Source of the DNA: Cytophagales bacterium
GTDB lineage: Bacteria; Bacteroidota; Bacteroidia; Cytophagales; Thermoflexibacteraceae
NCBI GenBank assembly: GCA_013299115.1
Contig: JAAFKA010000003.1
Span: forward strand, 123,394 to 187,393
DNA length: 64,000 nucleotides
Direction: 5' to 3'
The notes below the pieces were generated by a model. The model was not told the origin of the DNA. It did no database searches and worked only from the letters and a program-made list of their open reading frames with translations. Made by a program: the position numbers and the translations under genes. Below, piece by piece: positions 8,667-17,764 of this stretch (its first letter is position 1; the number at the start of each line of letters is the position of its first letter).

Positions 8667-10310
8667 ATGGCAAATAGTCCTGTTCATATTACCCTGTCGT
8701 TGCAAGAATTTCAACAACTCTTAGAAGCCAAAGAGTCTGCCGAACAAGCCTTAGCAGTGAAAAAAATGTTTCTGGCTAACATGAGCCACGAAATAAGGAC
8801 TCCCATGAACGGAATTATTGGGATGATGGACTTGCTCCACCAAACGCCACTTTCCGAAGAACAACGCAACTACGTTACCACCATTCGGAGGTCTGCCGAC
8901 ACCTTGCTCAAAATCTTGAATGATATGCTGGACATGGCACGCATAGAAGCAAGCAAAATTGTTTTAAAACCTTCGCCTATTGCTTCGGAAGTTCTTGTTA
9001 ATGAACTACATAGCCTTTTTGTGCAGCAGGCAGCAGCCAAAAATATCAAGTTTGTTTATAAAATTTCGCACAAAGTTCCCCCTTATTTTAAGGCAGACGA
9101 AACCCGTTTGCTGCAAATTTTGTCTAATTTGGTTGCCAATGCAATCAAATTTACAGAAAAAGGTATCATTCGGCTCTTGGTCAGCTTAGATTCGACAGAT
9201 GAGCAGAACTACACCATTAAGTTTCAAATCATAGACACAGGCATTGGTATTTCTGAACAACATCAGGCTTTTCTGTTCGAAAGTTTTACCCAACTCGATG
9301 CCTCCACCACCAAATCGTATAGTGGCGTAGGCTTAGGGCTGGCTATTTCCAAAGAGCTTTGCGACCTCATGGGCGGAGAAATGGGCGTAGAGTCTGCCGT
9401 AGGCGAAGGTAGTAATTTTTGGTTTACTGCTGTTGTGCAGCCCTGCACCGCAGCCGAAATCAGAACTTTGCCCTCTTACAAAGAGCCTACACAGCCCAAT
9501 CTCAACGGCAACGGCAACACCAACGGGGCAGAGTTGCCTCACTTTTCTCTCCAACCTTATGTGTTGGTGGTGGACGACACCCAAGCCAATTTGCAGGTGG
9601 CTACAGCTATGTTGCAAAAGGCTGGTTGCAAAACCGCCACCGCCACTTCGGGCAAACAAGCCCTTGCCCTTGCCCCAGAACAAGGTTTTGACTTGATTCT
9701 GATGGATATTCAGATGCCCGAAATGGACGGCGTAGCCACGATGCAGCAGCTACGTCAGACTCTCAAACAAATGCCTCCCATTATAGCCATGACAGCCTAT
9801 TCGTTGGCAGAGGAGCAGGAAAGTTTTTTGCAATTAGGTTTTAACGACTGCATAGCCAAACCTGTAAAAGCACAATTTTTATTGGCAAAGGTGCAGGAGT
9901 GGCTTAAAGGCAAAGGGCAAACTCCCAAAATCTTAGAAAAAGAGTCGGAAATAGCAAAAAATTGGCAGCAACTCCCCATTATAGAGCCTGATACGTTGAA
10001 ACATTTAAAACAATATTTAGACCTCGATAGTTTGCAAGTTACTTACCAAGAGTTTGAAACAGAAACTTCTACTTTTTTTGTAGATGCCGAACAAGCCCTG
10101 AAAAGCAAAGATTTTGGCACTATTCGCAGCATTTTGCACACCATAAAAGGCAATGCAGGCACGTTGGGCGTAGAAAAATTGTATAAATTTGTGAGCCACG
10201 CCGAAGGGCAACTCAAAAAAAATGACTATTCACAGGTTGCCGAAAATTTGCAAGAGGCACATATTTTGTTTTGCGAATACTGTGAGTCTTACAAACAGCT
10301 ATTATATTAA
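8667..10310 (+). CDS. Hybrid histidine kinase with receiver and Hpt domains
   Basis: The 547-residue cytosolic sensor kinase has no transmembrane segment and only a short N-terminal helix. In order: HisKA with the phospho-acceptor box [15 protein letters not shown] (His near residue 41), HATPase_c with the N and G boxes (ANAIKF near 158 and GVGLGLAI near 220), a receiver domain with the phospho-Asp in [13 protein letters not shown] near 347, and a C-terminal Hpt domain with [11 protein letters not shown] near 491. One chain thus holds a full His-Asp-His relay, but no DNA-binding output. A TPR membrane protein gene starts 5 nt downstream and is probably co-transcribed. Confidence 0.95.
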   Translation: MANSPVHITLSLQEFQQLLEAKESAEQALAVKKMFLANMSHEIRTPMNGIIGMMDLLHQTPLSEEQRNYVTTIRRSADTLLKILNDMLDMARIEASKIVLKPSPIASEVLVNELHSLFVQQAAAKNIKFVYKISHKVPPYFKADETRLLQILSNLVANAIKFTEKGIIRLLVSLDSTDEQNYTIKFQIIDTGIGISEQHQAFLFESFTQLDASTTKSYSGVGLGLAISKELCDLMGGEMGVESAVGEGSNFWFTAVVQPCTAAEIRTLPSYKEPTQPNLNGNGNTNGAELPHFSLQPYVLVVDDTQANLQVATAMLQKAGCKTATATSGKQALALAPEQGFDLILMDIQMPEMDGVATMQQLRQTLKQMPPIIAMTAYSLAEEQESFLQLGFNDCIAKPVKAQFLLAKVQEWLKGKGQTPKILEKESEIAKNWQQLPIIEPDTLKHLKQYLDLDSLQVTYQEFETETSTFFVDAEQALKSKDFGTIRSILHTIKGNAGTLGVEKLYKFVSHAEGQLKKNDYSQVAENLQEAHILFCEYCESYKQLLY

Positions 10311-10315
10311 TTTCT

Positions 10316-11599
10316 ATGCTCGACGAGGAGGAATATATTGCCAAACCCCAAATAGACCTCACCAAAAAAGAGGTCAGTCCACCGCCAACCGCAAAACTAA
10401 GTTGGAGGCAAGGCAGTTGGTTGAAAACCAAGCAACTATGGAGTTTCTTATTTGGTAGTGTGTTGTGGTTGCAAATCATTCGTTTCGAAAGACGAATGAC
10501 TGCTTTCTTGCGTATTGTGGTTGCCTTTGCCACTATTTTCGTTACATTTTGGATTTTTCATTTTATCTACAAAGAACTCAAAAGCAATGATTTTTTGATA
10601 ACCAACTTCGATGTACCCGAAGAATTTGAAAAACAGGGCTACAAAGGTCATGTGTTGGTCAATAAAATTTCTATTCACTTAGACGCAATGAAAAAAATGA
10701 CGAGGTCGTCTTATGCCGAAAATCGCAAGTATAACGACAAGGAGGCAGGCTCGACAGTCAGCGTAGAGGTAGTGGGTATGGGCATCACCTTGCAATCTAT
10801 CATAGAACAACTACGCCAAAGTTTGGGCATAGAAAGAAAAACAATTAAAGGTTATGTTACGGTTCACGACAAAAAGTTACAACTTACTGTTACGATTAGC
10901 AAAAGAGGGGCGGAGGTTTTTGAGGAGAACTTAGACAGCCTCAACCAATATGATGCCTTAGAAAAAGTATTGGCTCAGGCAAGTGAATTGATTTTGCAAA
11001 ATACAGACCCTATTGTGATGATGAACTACTACTTTCAGACCAAAAAGAAGGGCAAAAATGTAGAATTAGCCAAATATTTGTTAGTTCACGAACCGCAATA
11101 CTCACAATGGGCTTACCTTTCGTGGGCATCAGGCTTGCGTTTAGAGAATGACAACGACGGGGCAATAGAAATGTTGAAAAGGTCTTTGGAGGTCGACTCT
11201 ACCTTGTCCGATTCTTGGAACAGTTGGGGGTCTATTCTACGCAACCAAAAAAAATATGACGAGGCAATCGTGAAATACCAAAAAGCAATAGCTTGCAATC
11301 CCGAATATTTGTTGCCTTATAACAATTTGGCTTTTGTGCATTTTCTCAAAGGCGAATACGACATTTCCATTGCCAAAGCAAAGGAAATTGTAGCAAAAAA
11401 TGAGGAATTTGGCTATCCTTACAGTATTTTGGCACAGTGCTATGCCAAACAAAATAAGGAAGAACTATTTTACAAAAACCTCGAAATTGCCCTGAAATAC
11501 AAAGTACCTGTTTGGACTTGGCTCAAAACCGACCCTTGGAATAAGTACGTGGGGCAAGAAAGGTTTGATAAGTTGATACAAAAATATAGGTTGGACTAA
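10316..11599 (+). CDS. TPR-repeat protein with one transmembrane segment
   Basis: The 427-residue protein has a charged N-terminus (about 60 residues), one strong membrane helix near residues 62-85, a central domain with no motif I know (about 90-210), and C-terminal tetratricopeptide repeats near 255-390, visible as the spaced W-x-x-W-G / Y-x-x-A-I-x-x-Y-x-K-A-I pattern. TPR domains act as protein-interaction scaffolds. The gene begins 5 nt after the hybrid kinase stop, so coupling to that signalling protein is likely but unproven. The palindrome array starts 12 nt after its stop codon. Confidence 0.8.
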   Translation: MLDEEEYIAKPQIDLTKKEVSPPPTAKLSWRQGSWLKTKQLWSFLFGSVLWLQIIRFERRMTAFLRIVVAFATIFVTFWIFHFIYKELKSNDFLITNFDVPEEFEKQGYKGHVLVNKISIHLDAMKKMTRSSYAENRKYNDKEAGSTVSVEVVGMGITLQSIIEQLRQSLGIERKTIKGYVTVHDKKLQLTVTISKRGAEVFEENLDSLNQYDALEKVLAQASELILQNTDPIVMMNYYFQTKKKGKNVELAKYLLVHEPQYSQWAYLSWASGLRLENDNDGAIEMLKRSLEVDSTLSDSWNSWGSILRNQKKYDEAIVKYQKAIACNPEYLLPYNNLAFVHFLKGEYDISIAKAKEIVAKNEEFGYPYSILAQCYAKQNKEELFYKNLEIALKYKVPVWTWLKTDPWNKYVGQERFDKLIQKYRLD

Positions 11600-11610
11600 A
11601 AGATTATGTA

Positions 11611-11766
11611 GTGTGGACTAAAGTCCACACATAAAGTGATAAGTGTGTGGACTAAAGTCCACACATAAAGTGATAAGTGTGTGGACTAAAGTCCACACAT
11701 AAAGTGATAAGTGTGTGGACTAAAGTCCACACATAAAGTGATAAGTGTGTGGACTAAAGTCCACAC
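11611..11766. repeat. Tandem array of a 34-bp unit with a 20-bp palindrome
   Basis: Five copies of the near-perfect palindrome GTGTGGACTAAAGTCCACAC start at 11611, 11645, 11679, 11713 and 11747, a constant 34-bp period, separated by an identical 14-bp linker. The palindrome is shared, with one base change, with the array at 1-158, but the linker differs, so the two arrays expanded independently. It fills the gap between the TPR gene and the ABC permease gene and can form five hairpins in RNA. Confidence 0.92.
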
Positions 11767-11778
11767 TACAACAAATAT

Positions 11779-12945
11779 ATGCTGCGAATTTTTGAATATG
11801 CCTTAGTAGCACTTGCCCGCAAGTGGCAAAAACACAGTGCAATGGTGTTGGTGTATGCCTTGTTGGTGGGTTTTTATGCTTCCATCGTGCTGCTCACCAC
11901 AGGTTTGCGACAAGAAGCCCAAATCATGTTGGCAGACGTACCTTCGCTTTGGGTGCAACGCATCGTGGGCGGAAGGTTGCAAGCTATTGATACGCAGTTG
12001 ATAGATTCGCTAAAAAATATGCGTGGCGTGGCTACTGTTTATCCTCGAATTTGGGGCTATTTGCCCGAATCTACCACAGGAGCAGTGCTGACGGTCATAG
12101 GCACAGACCAACCTTTTGCCAATTTGCCTTTTATTCAACAAACTAATAACTCCTTACAAATCAATAATTTACAAGCTGATGAAGTGTTAGTAGGGACAGG
12201 TTTGTTGCAATTACGCAATTTGCAAGTAGGAGATTATTTTAGCATAGCCGAAATTGGAGATAGTATCCAAAACTTCAAAATTGTTGGGGCTTTCGATGCA
12301 GAAGTAGATTTACTCACCAAAGATTTGCTGGTATTTTCGCCACCAACAGCCCGAAAACTAATAGGTTTAGCCCCCAACGAGGCTACGGATTTGGCTTTGG
12401 AAGTGAAAAATGAAATAGAAACCGACAACATTGGTCGCAAAATAGATTTTCGTTTCCCTGCCTTGCGTGTGGTAAGCAAAAAACAGTTGGCTGCCACTTA
12501 CGAAACTCTTTTTGGCTGGCGAGGAGGGCTGTTGGTTTTTGGCTCTTTTTCGGCTTTTTTGGCTTTCATTCTCTTAGTTTGGGACAAGGCAAGTGGCTTA
12601 AACCGCCAAGAACAACGAGAATTGGGTATTTTAAAAAGTGTAGGTTGGAGTATTGGCAATGTGCTATGGCTCAAAATGTCAGAAGGTTTGCTCATTTCTT
12701 TTATGGCTACCTTGTTGGGTATTTTGGGTGCGTGGGTGCATTTGGTCGTATTCGATGCCACTTTGCTTAAACCTTTTCTGGCGGGCTGGTCGGTGCTTTA
12801 TCCTTCTTTTCAGTTGCCTGTGAGCATAGATGCCACCAATTTGTTGCTCATCATGCTCCTTTCAGTTGTGCCTTATTTGGCTACTATTCTCATTCCTGCA
12901 TGGTTGGCAGCCATTACAGACCCTGCGGAGGAAATAGGAATTTGA
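11779..12945 (+). CDS. FtsX/MacB-type ABC transporter permease
   Basis: The 388-residue protein has an N-terminal membrane helix near residues 20-42, a large extracytoplasmic domain (about 45-245), and three C-terminal membrane helices near 255-275, 295-325 and 350-370. This is the topology of the FtsX/MacB/LolE family, which couples ATPase movement to periplasmic work such as lipoprotein release or efflux rather than transport through a channel. No ATPase gene is adjacent, so the partner must be encoded elsewhere. The start lies just after the palindrome array. Confidence 0.85.
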   Translation: MLRIFEYALVALARKWQKHSAMVLVYALLVGFYASIVLLTTGLRQEAQIMLADVPSLWVQRIVGGRLQAIDTQLIDSLKNMRGVATVYPRIWGYLPESTTGAVLTVIGTDQPFANLPFIQQTNNSLQINNLQADEVLVGTGLLQLRNLQVGDYFSIAEIGDSIQNFKIVGAFDAEVDLLTKDLLVFSPPTARKLIGLAPNEATDLALEVKNEIETDNIGRKIDFRFPALRVVSKKQLAATYETLFGWRGGLLVFGSFSAFLAFILLVWDKASGLNRQEQRELGILKSVGWSIGNVLWLKMSEGLLISFMATLLGILGAWVHLVVFDATLLKPFLAGWSVLYPSFQLPVSIDATNLLLIMLLSVVPYLATILIPAWLAAITDPAEEIGI

Positions 12946-13029
12946 AAACCAGTCTGCCCAAGCTAAATAAATTGTTACGGTAAAATAAAATATCTCTTTC
13001 TACTACTTTTGATTGTGAAGATATAAAAT

Positions 13030-13064
13030 AACAAAAGCAAGTCAAAAAAAGACCTGCTTTTGTT
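13030..13064. terminator. Bidirectional rho-independent terminator
   Basis: ACAAAAGCA and TGCTTTTGT form a stem, extended inward by GTC/GAC after one mismatch, around an A-rich loop, with T-rich sequence on both sides. It lies between the convergent ABC permease and adk genes and can serve both. Confidence 0.75.
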
Positions 13065-13096
13065 TGGTTTGAGATTTAAAGGTATAGCTAATTTTT

Positions 13097-13675
13097 TTAC
13101 TGTGGCAATTTGTCCACTACTTTGCAAATATTCGTAAAAATTTCCTCTATTTCACCTATTCCGTTGATAGAAGTAAATTTCTTTTGTGTAGTATAAAAGT
13201 CAGCAACAGGTTTGGTTTTGGTATTGTACTCACTTACCCTTTTCTTTACCAAACTTTCGTCTTGGTCGTCTGCTCTGCCCGAAGTTTGTCCACGTAATAA
13301 AATACGTTGAGTAAGTTCTGCTTCATCCACTTCTAAGGCTACCATACCTGAAATAGGAATTTTATTATCGTTCAGCATTTTGTCCAATGCCTCTGCTTGG
13401 GCTACTGTACGAGGAAAACCGTCAAAAATAAAGCCTTTGGCTGCTGGATTGCCCTTTATTTTGTCAGCAATCATACCAATCACTACGGCATCAGGCACTA
13501 ATTCGCCTTTGTTCATATATTCTTGTGCCTTCAAACCTAATTCAGTCTTGTCAGCAATTTGAGAACGTAGCAAATCACCCGTAGAGAGGTGAATTAGCTG
13601 GTATTTGTCTATTAGTTTTTGGCTTTGTGTACCTTTTCCTGCACCAGGAGGACCAAAAAGAACAAGGTTTAGCAT
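13097..13675 (-). CDS. adk: Adenylate kinase
   Basis: Adk interconverts ATP plus AMP and two ADP in the cytosol. The P-loop GPPGAGKGTQSQKL begins at residue 8; the AMP-binding segment FDGFPRTVAQAEALD lies near 83-97; the LID arginines appear in RILLRGQTSGRADD near 125. At 192 residues it is the short form with a small LID and no zinc-binding cysteines, usual for Bacteroidota. Convergent with the ABC permease gene across a shared terminator. Confidence 0.96.
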   Translation of the reverse strand: MLNLVLFGPPGAGKGTQSQKLIDKYQLIHLSTGDLLRSQIADKTELGLKAQEYMNKGELVPDAVVIGMIADKIKGNPAAKGFIFDGFPRTVAQAEALDKMLNDNKIPISGMVALEVDEAELTQRILLRGQTSGRADDQDESLVKKRVSEYNTKTKPVADFYTTQKKFTSINGIGEIEEIFTNICKVVDKLPQ

Positions 13676-13836
13676 CTTATTATGTAGTTCTAAGTTTTTA
13701 ATTGTGAGTTGTAAATAGTAGTTAGCATTTAGTAGTTAGGAGATAGTGTTTAAACTATCAGAAACTAATAAAATAATTTTCTCAAAAGTAAATAATTGTG
13801 CGAAAAAGTCAAGTTTTTTTTATTAAACATTAAAAA

Positions 13837-15786
13837 TTAAAGTCTAAATCCGATTACCATTTGGTCGTCTGTTTGTGGTCTGGTGCCTCTCCACGATTGG
13901 ATTTCTCTCCGCAAAATGGTTTCTTGTACCGAAGGTTCGAGGTGAGATATTTTGCCCAAAAATTCTCTAAATCTTTTGGACATATATTTTCTACCTTCGC
14001 TGCCACCAAATTGGTCTTGGTAGCCGTCTGAGTAGAGATAAAACATATCTCCTTCGGTGTAAGGAATTAGCAATTCTTTGTAGTCTTTTTGCTCAAATTG
14101 GAAACCGCCAATAGGAAAACTGCTGCCCTTGATGTGTTCTACTACGCCTTCGTGTATTTTGCATAGAGATTGGTTGGCTGCCGAAAATGCAAGTTGCTTT
14201 TTGCTTTCGTCTATGATACAAATTGCCATGTCCATGCCATCGTGCATTTTGCGTTTGCCATCAATCTGTTGGGAGTTCATATTTTCTTGCACACCTTTGT
14301 CCATTGCCAATAAAACATCACGAGTATTGATAATTTTTTTCTCCAATACAATATTATTGAGCAAGGTGCTTGCCATAACAGTCATAAAAGCCCCTGGCAC
14401 GCCATGCCCTGTGCAGTCGATGGAAGCTATAATTTTGAGGTGGTCGTGGGTTGTAAACCAATAAAAATCTCCGCTTAATTCATCTTTGGGGTTAAAATAA
14501 ATGAAAGAGTTGGGCAAAGCACCAAATAAAATGTTTTTGTTAGGCAAAATAGCCTCCTGAATACGGCGAGCATAGCGTATACTGTCCGTAACACTTTCAT
14601 AGAGTTTCTCTAATTTTGCTCTTTGCAGGTCGTTTTCTTTCTGCTGCACTGCCAATACTTCGGCTTGGCGGATAATTTCTTCGTTTTTATCTACTAATTG
14701 GCTATTGATTTTGGCAAGCACCAAATTGGCTTTGCGTTTGCTCATAAAACGCCAAAAGAAAATAGAGGCAACAGTCAAAACAGCAAAAATACCACCAATC
14801 AAAATTAATTTGTCTTTTTGGTTGGCTATTTCTTGGTCTTTCAGGCGCAGTTGTTTAATGGCATTTTCCTTTTCCAAAATCACAATATCGTTGCCCTCAG
14901 AGCTTCGGGTTTCGCCTGTTTGCGCACTTTCGAGTTCGGTTACAAATTCGCTAATGTCTGCACCTAAATATTTTTTGGTTATCAAATTGACACTATCCTT
15001 AAAATGAATATTGTTAAAAAACTCTTTCAGTGGCTCGTCCCATGCAGTTTTGGCGGGCAACACAAAACCATAGCCTGTTTCGTTGCTCTGCACAAACAAT
15101 TTTTGTCGTTTGATTTTGTCCCCATTTTTCAAGGCAAGCAAATAAGAAGGCAGTTGCATATAGCCAAAGGTATTGGAGGAATTGACGATGGCAGCAATAA
15201 TTTCGTCATTGTTGCGAACATAACGGGTTTTCATATTGGGCAAGATGATTTTTTGCAACTGTGCCAAATAGGTATCATAAAAAGAATGCTGAATAGATAT
15301 AGCTTCCATTTTGCCAAAAACAGCCCTAAAATCCTCCATTCCTGCACAATTTTTCACTTGCTCGTTGCTCACAATGACCGACATATCCGACATATAAGGC
15401 GGACTGTATTTGAAGTGGTGCTTTTTGTCGTCTGTGATGGTAACAGCCCCTACGCCTATGCTGCCCCTGTCGCCTCTGCCTACGGCTTCGTAAAAAGCAT
15501 CAGTGGTTTCGGCTCTTTTCCACACCAATTTGATTTGTACGTTGTGTTTTTGTTTCAAATAATTTTTGAATTGTACCAACAAATCATATTCTACACCCAC
15601 TAATTGGTCGTCTTCATTGGTATAAATAAAAGGCTTGTTTTCGTAATAATACACAATTAATACGCCTTCGGTTTTCATAAAACGAACAGCCTCCCAGCCA
15701 TTGCCCCTCACATATTCGTCTTCTTGGGCATAAGTTGGTATAGACAAAGCCAATAAACTCCAAAAAAGGAGTATAAATTTTTTCAT
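13837..15786 (-). CDS. Periplasmic solute-sensor SpoIIE-type phosphatase
   Basis: The 649-residue protein starts with a signal peptide (MKKFILLFWSLLALSIPTYA). Residues about 30-290 resemble a family 3 extracellular solute-binding domain (amino-acid-binding type), followed by a membrane helix near 330-350, a coiled coil near 355-420, and a C-terminal PP2C-like SpoIIE domain with DFYWF, DCTGHGVPGAFM and YSDGYQDQFGG. By family knowledge it would dephosphorylate a Ser/Thr on an anti-sigma-antagonist type target in response to a periplasmic ligand. The ATG at 15786 gives the signal peptide; an upstream in-frame ATG at 15822 would add 12 residues before it and lies in a palindromic repeat. Confidence 0.88.
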   Translation of the reverse strand: MKKFILLFWSLLALSIPTYAQEDEYVRGNGWEAVRFMKTEGVLIVYYYENKPFIYTNEDDQLVGVEYDLLVQFKNYLKQKHNVQIKLVWKRAETTDAFYEAVGRGDRGSIGVGAVTITDDKKHHFKYSPPYMSDMSVIVSNEQVKNCAGMEDFRAVFGKMEAISIQHSFYDTYLAQLQKIILPNMKTRYVRNNDEIIAAIVNSSNTFGYMQLPSYLLALKNGDKIKRQKLFVQSNETGYGFVLPAKTAWDEPLKEFFNNIHFKDSVNLITKKYLGADISEFVTELESAQTGETRSSEGNDIVILEKENAIKQLRLKDQEIANQKDKLILIGGIFAVLTVASIFFWRFMSKRKANLVLAKINSQLVDKNEEIIRQAEVLAVQQKENDLQRAKLEKLYESVTDSIRYARRIQEAILPNKNILFGALPNSFIYFNPKDELSGDFYWFTTHDHLKIIASIDCTGHGVPGAFMTVMASTLLNNIVLEKKIINTRDVLLAMDKGVQENMNSQQIDGKRKMHDGMDMAICIIDESKKQLAFSAANQSLCKIHEGVVEHIKGSSFPIGGFQFEQKDYKELLIPYTEGDMFYLYSDGYQDQFGGSEGRKYMSKRFREFLGKISHLEPSVQETILRREIQSWRGTRPQTDDQMVIGFRL

Positions 15787-15811
15787 TGAGTTAGTTGTTG
15801 GTACATTTAAT

Positions 15812-15855
15812 AGAACTAACATTTCTCTAAGAAATCTCTAAGAAATGTTAGTTCT
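15812..15855. repeat. Palindromic repeat, family B
   Basis: AGAACTAACATTTCT at 15812-15826 is followed after 14 nt by its exact reverse complement at 15841-15855. The same arm occurs as an inverted pair at 54508-54540 between the permease-hydrolase and nuclease genes, where it is embedded in a longer element with GTGCCAC ends. Here it lies just upstream of the SpoIIE sensor gene. Confidence 0.7.
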
Positions 15856-15907
15856 GTGCATTACATTTGTAGCACTACTTTTATTCCAACGGCAAAAATA
15901 GTGCTTA

Positions 15908-16324
15908 TTATTTGATTTCTTTCAAATTTTTATCCTCCATTACAAAAGGTTTTTTTTCTTTGCTCCCCGCCATTTTATCTTGATACAAAATATCGTCTTC
16001 CACAAACCGCAAACCCTTGTCGGTTTGGAGCATGAGGTCGTAGTGTCCTTTGCCCAGATGCAGGTCTATCACTTCACCCACGTCAAACAAACTATCTTGG
16101 TCACCATCATCTGCACAAGAAGTAAGGCAGTGGTCTGTGCCGTCGTCTTCAAACTCGTCATCTGCATCGCCGTCTTCGCTGGGGATAATGTAGAGATGTT
16201 TGAAGGTGTAGGAAGTATTGTTTTTTATCCAAAAAATGCTTTTAGGGCTTTGTTTCGGGGGTGCAATGGCAGCAATTCCAATTACTAACAGAAGGGCTAC
16301 GCCAACAAGAGGTAAAATTTTCAT
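15908..16324 (-). CDS. Small exported acidic protein of unknown function
   Basis: From the ATG at 16324 the product is 138 residues with an N-terminal hydrophobic segment (about 5-20) that may be a signal peptide or anchor. The mature part has an unusually acidic stretch near 50-85, rich in Asp and Glu with two cysteines (CLTSC), which could bind divalent cations. The frame extends 15 codons upstream to a TTG, but that part adds a second hydrophobic run and is less likely to be translated. I recognise no family. Confidence 0.65.
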   Translation of the reverse strand: MKILPLVGVALLLVIGIAAIAPPKQSPKSIFWIKNNTSYTFKHLYIIPSEDGDADDEFEDDGTDHCLTSCADDGDQDSLFDVGEVIDLHLGKGHYDLMLQTDKGLRFVEDDILYQDKMAGSKEKKPFVMEDKNLKEIK

Positions 16325-16443
16325 ACTGTTTTTTATAGAAATAGCAATTATTGCGATTTTGTTTTGCAAATAAACAAAGAAGTTTTTAATTATCCGTAAA
16401 AATCAGCGTAATCTGTGTCATCTGTGTTCCAAATAAATTATGA

Positions 16444-16574
16444 GTTTCGTTGCCCTCCGTTCAACCATTGGCAAGGTCTGAAAAAGACCATTGCCAAGGT
16501 TTCACTAAAAGTTTCGTTGCCCTCCGTTCAACCATTGGCAAGGTCTTGCGACCACTGCCGAGGTTTCACTAAAA
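16444..16574. repeat. Two direct copies of a 67-bp hairpin repeat
   Basis: The unit begins GTTTCGTTGCCCTCCGTTCA and ends in CACTAAAA; copies start at 16444 and 16511. Each contains an inverted core around CATTGGCAAGGTCT and its near-complement. Two almost identical copies of the whole unit lie at 21067-21206. They occur at both borders of the 16.4-21.2 kb accessory island. Confidence 0.85.
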
Positions 16575-16583
16575 ATTAAAACA

Positions 16584-16907
16584 ATGTTGGAACAAGAAAA
16601 AATATCGCCAGACGACTTGCAAATCTATTCTTTGGAAGAAACCAAAGACATAGTGCTTGGCAGACGTGGCGTACTCACTCGTGAAGTATATGAGGCAGAA
16701 CTCAAATTGGAGTTGGTAGCCGAAAAAATACGCACACTCCGCAAACAACGAAACCTTAGTCAATCGGAGTTGGGCGAATTGATTGGGGTTAAAAAATCGC
16801 AAATATCAAAAATAGAAAAAGGTACGCAAAATATTACGATTGAAACCTTGTTAAAGGTCTTTGAGGCTTTGCAAGCCAATATAAGTTTGAAAATTGAAGT
16901 GTATTAG
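16584..16907 (+). CDS. XRE-family helix-turn-helix protein, antitoxin-like
   Basis: The 107-residue protein carries a C-terminal XRE helix-turn-helix (about 52-100) with the pattern LRKQRNLSQSELGELIG and SQISKIEKG, preceded by about 45 residues without a clear motif. The architecture, an N-terminal tail plus a C-terminal HTH, matches HigA-type antitoxins encoded in type II toxin-antitoxin modules. No RelE/HigB-like toxin frame is adjacent on either side: the flanks are palindromic repeats. It could be a solitary regulator or an orphan antitoxin whose toxin has been lost. Confidence 0.82.
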   Translation: MLEQEKISPDDLQIYSLEETKDIVLGRRGVLTREVYEAELKLELVAEKIRTLRKQRNLSQSELGELIGVKKSQISKIEKGTQNITIETLLKVFEALQANISLKIEVY

Positions 16908-16912
16908 GGGTT

Positions 16913-17090
16913 ACGATTGGCAAGGGTCTATTTTACGTTGGCAAGGGTCGAAGACCTTGACAATCGTAAAAAATATCGAGTGCATAAAAAACTACGCTTG
17001 TCAAGGTCTGCGACCATTGCCAACGTAGTTTTTTACGTTTTTTCAACCTCGGCAGTGGTTGCAAACCCTGCCGATGGTTGAAAGAACGTA
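16913..17090. repeat. Cluster of three hairpin repeats
   Basis: This stretch, most of the 324-bp gap after the XRE gene, holds no gene. It carries three inverted repeats: around 16917-16970 (GTTGGCAAGGGTC ... GACCTTGACAATCG), around 16990-17035 (CTTGTCAAGGTC ... GACCATTGCCAACG), and around 17041-17085 (TTCAACCTCGGCAGTGG ... CCTGCCGATGGTTGAA). The same core words recur at 17630-17680, 20940-21206 and 40905-40993. Confidence 0.8.
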
Positions 17091-17112
17091 AAAACTACCC
17101 AAATTTCTTAAT

Positions 17113-17146
17113 CTAATTTTCAAAGGTGGGGACAGGCAGGGTGTAG
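17113..17146. repeat. 34-bp direct repeat, left copy
   Basis: TAATTTTCAAAG followed by GTGGGGACAGGCAGGGTGTAG; the right copy at 17560-17593 differs by one base. The pair flanks the small gene at 17232-17471, as expected for a duplicated or inserted cassette. Confidence 0.75.
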
Positions 17147-17231
17147 TTTTTATTTTATTGACGATTTTTGGAATACTTACTATTTGATTTTTGCTTTAAA
17201 TTTTTGTATCTTTGGGCAAAAGATGATAACT

Positions 17232-17471
17232 ATGCAAGAAAATCTATTATTACGAAATATAGCTTTTGAACTCCAATATGTGCCTTCTGAATATCTGAAA
17301 GCACTATTTGAGATAATTCATGCTTTTAGGCTTAATTTGCCGCAAGTTGTGCCTGCAAACCAACCACAAAATGTGGTAGATTGGGATTTGTTGCTCGATG
17401 AAATCATGCAAAATAGGCAACAAAATAATCAAAAAATGTTTGACAAGGTAGATTATTTGCACAAACAATGA
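17232..17471 (+). CDS. Small protein of unknown function flanked by direct repeats
   Basis: From the ATG at 17232 the product is 79 residues: MQENLLLRNIAFELQYVP and so on, mostly helical, with a Trp-Asp-Leu-Leu-Leu-Asp-Glu segment and a Gln/Asn-rich lysine-containing tail. The frame opens 16 codons earlier at 17184, but that part looks untranslated. The fold resembles the short helical antitoxin-like proteins (DUF2281 type) often found in Bacteroidota, but I cannot assign a family. It lies alone between 34-bp direct repeats and hairpin repeats. Confidence 0.55.
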   Translation: MQENLLLRNIAFELQYVPSEYLKALFEIIHAFRLNLPQVVPANQPQNVVDWDLLLDEIMQNRQQNNQKMFDKVDYLHKQ

Positions 17472-17559
17472 AAAAGATTACGAAAATATTATAGGTTTGT
17501 CATTAGAAAATTGGACAAGAGAGTAAAACTTTATTTTTCTCTTATCCAAATTTATTAAG

Positions 17560-17593
17560 CTAATTTTCAAAGATGGGGACAGGCAGGGTGTAG
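17560..17593. repeat. 34-bp direct repeat, right copy
   Basis: Right partner of the repeat at 17113-17146, with a single A/G difference in the middle. Distance between copies is 447 bp and includes one small gene. Confidence 0.75.
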
Positions 17594-17624
17594 CTGTTTT
17601 CGGCTTTGGAGATAAAAATGTATT

Positions 17625-17690
17625 TGCCAACGTAGTTTTTTACGTTGGCAAGGGTCTTTTTAGACCTTGACAATCGTAAAAAAAACCATT
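17625..17690. repeat. Hairpin repeat of the ACGTTGGCAAGG family
   Basis: ACGTTGGCAAGGGTCT and AGACCTTGACAATCGT form an imperfect hairpin followed by an A-run. It sits in the 293-bp gap between the small protein gene and the convergent secreted coiled-coil protein gene and may act as a terminator for both. Confidence 0.7.
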
Positions 17691-17764
17691 GCTTATTTTA
17701 CCCTCACAAATAACTTACTGAAATTAGTTACTTTTATTGGGGTGTTAGTTATTTTAAGTTAGTA

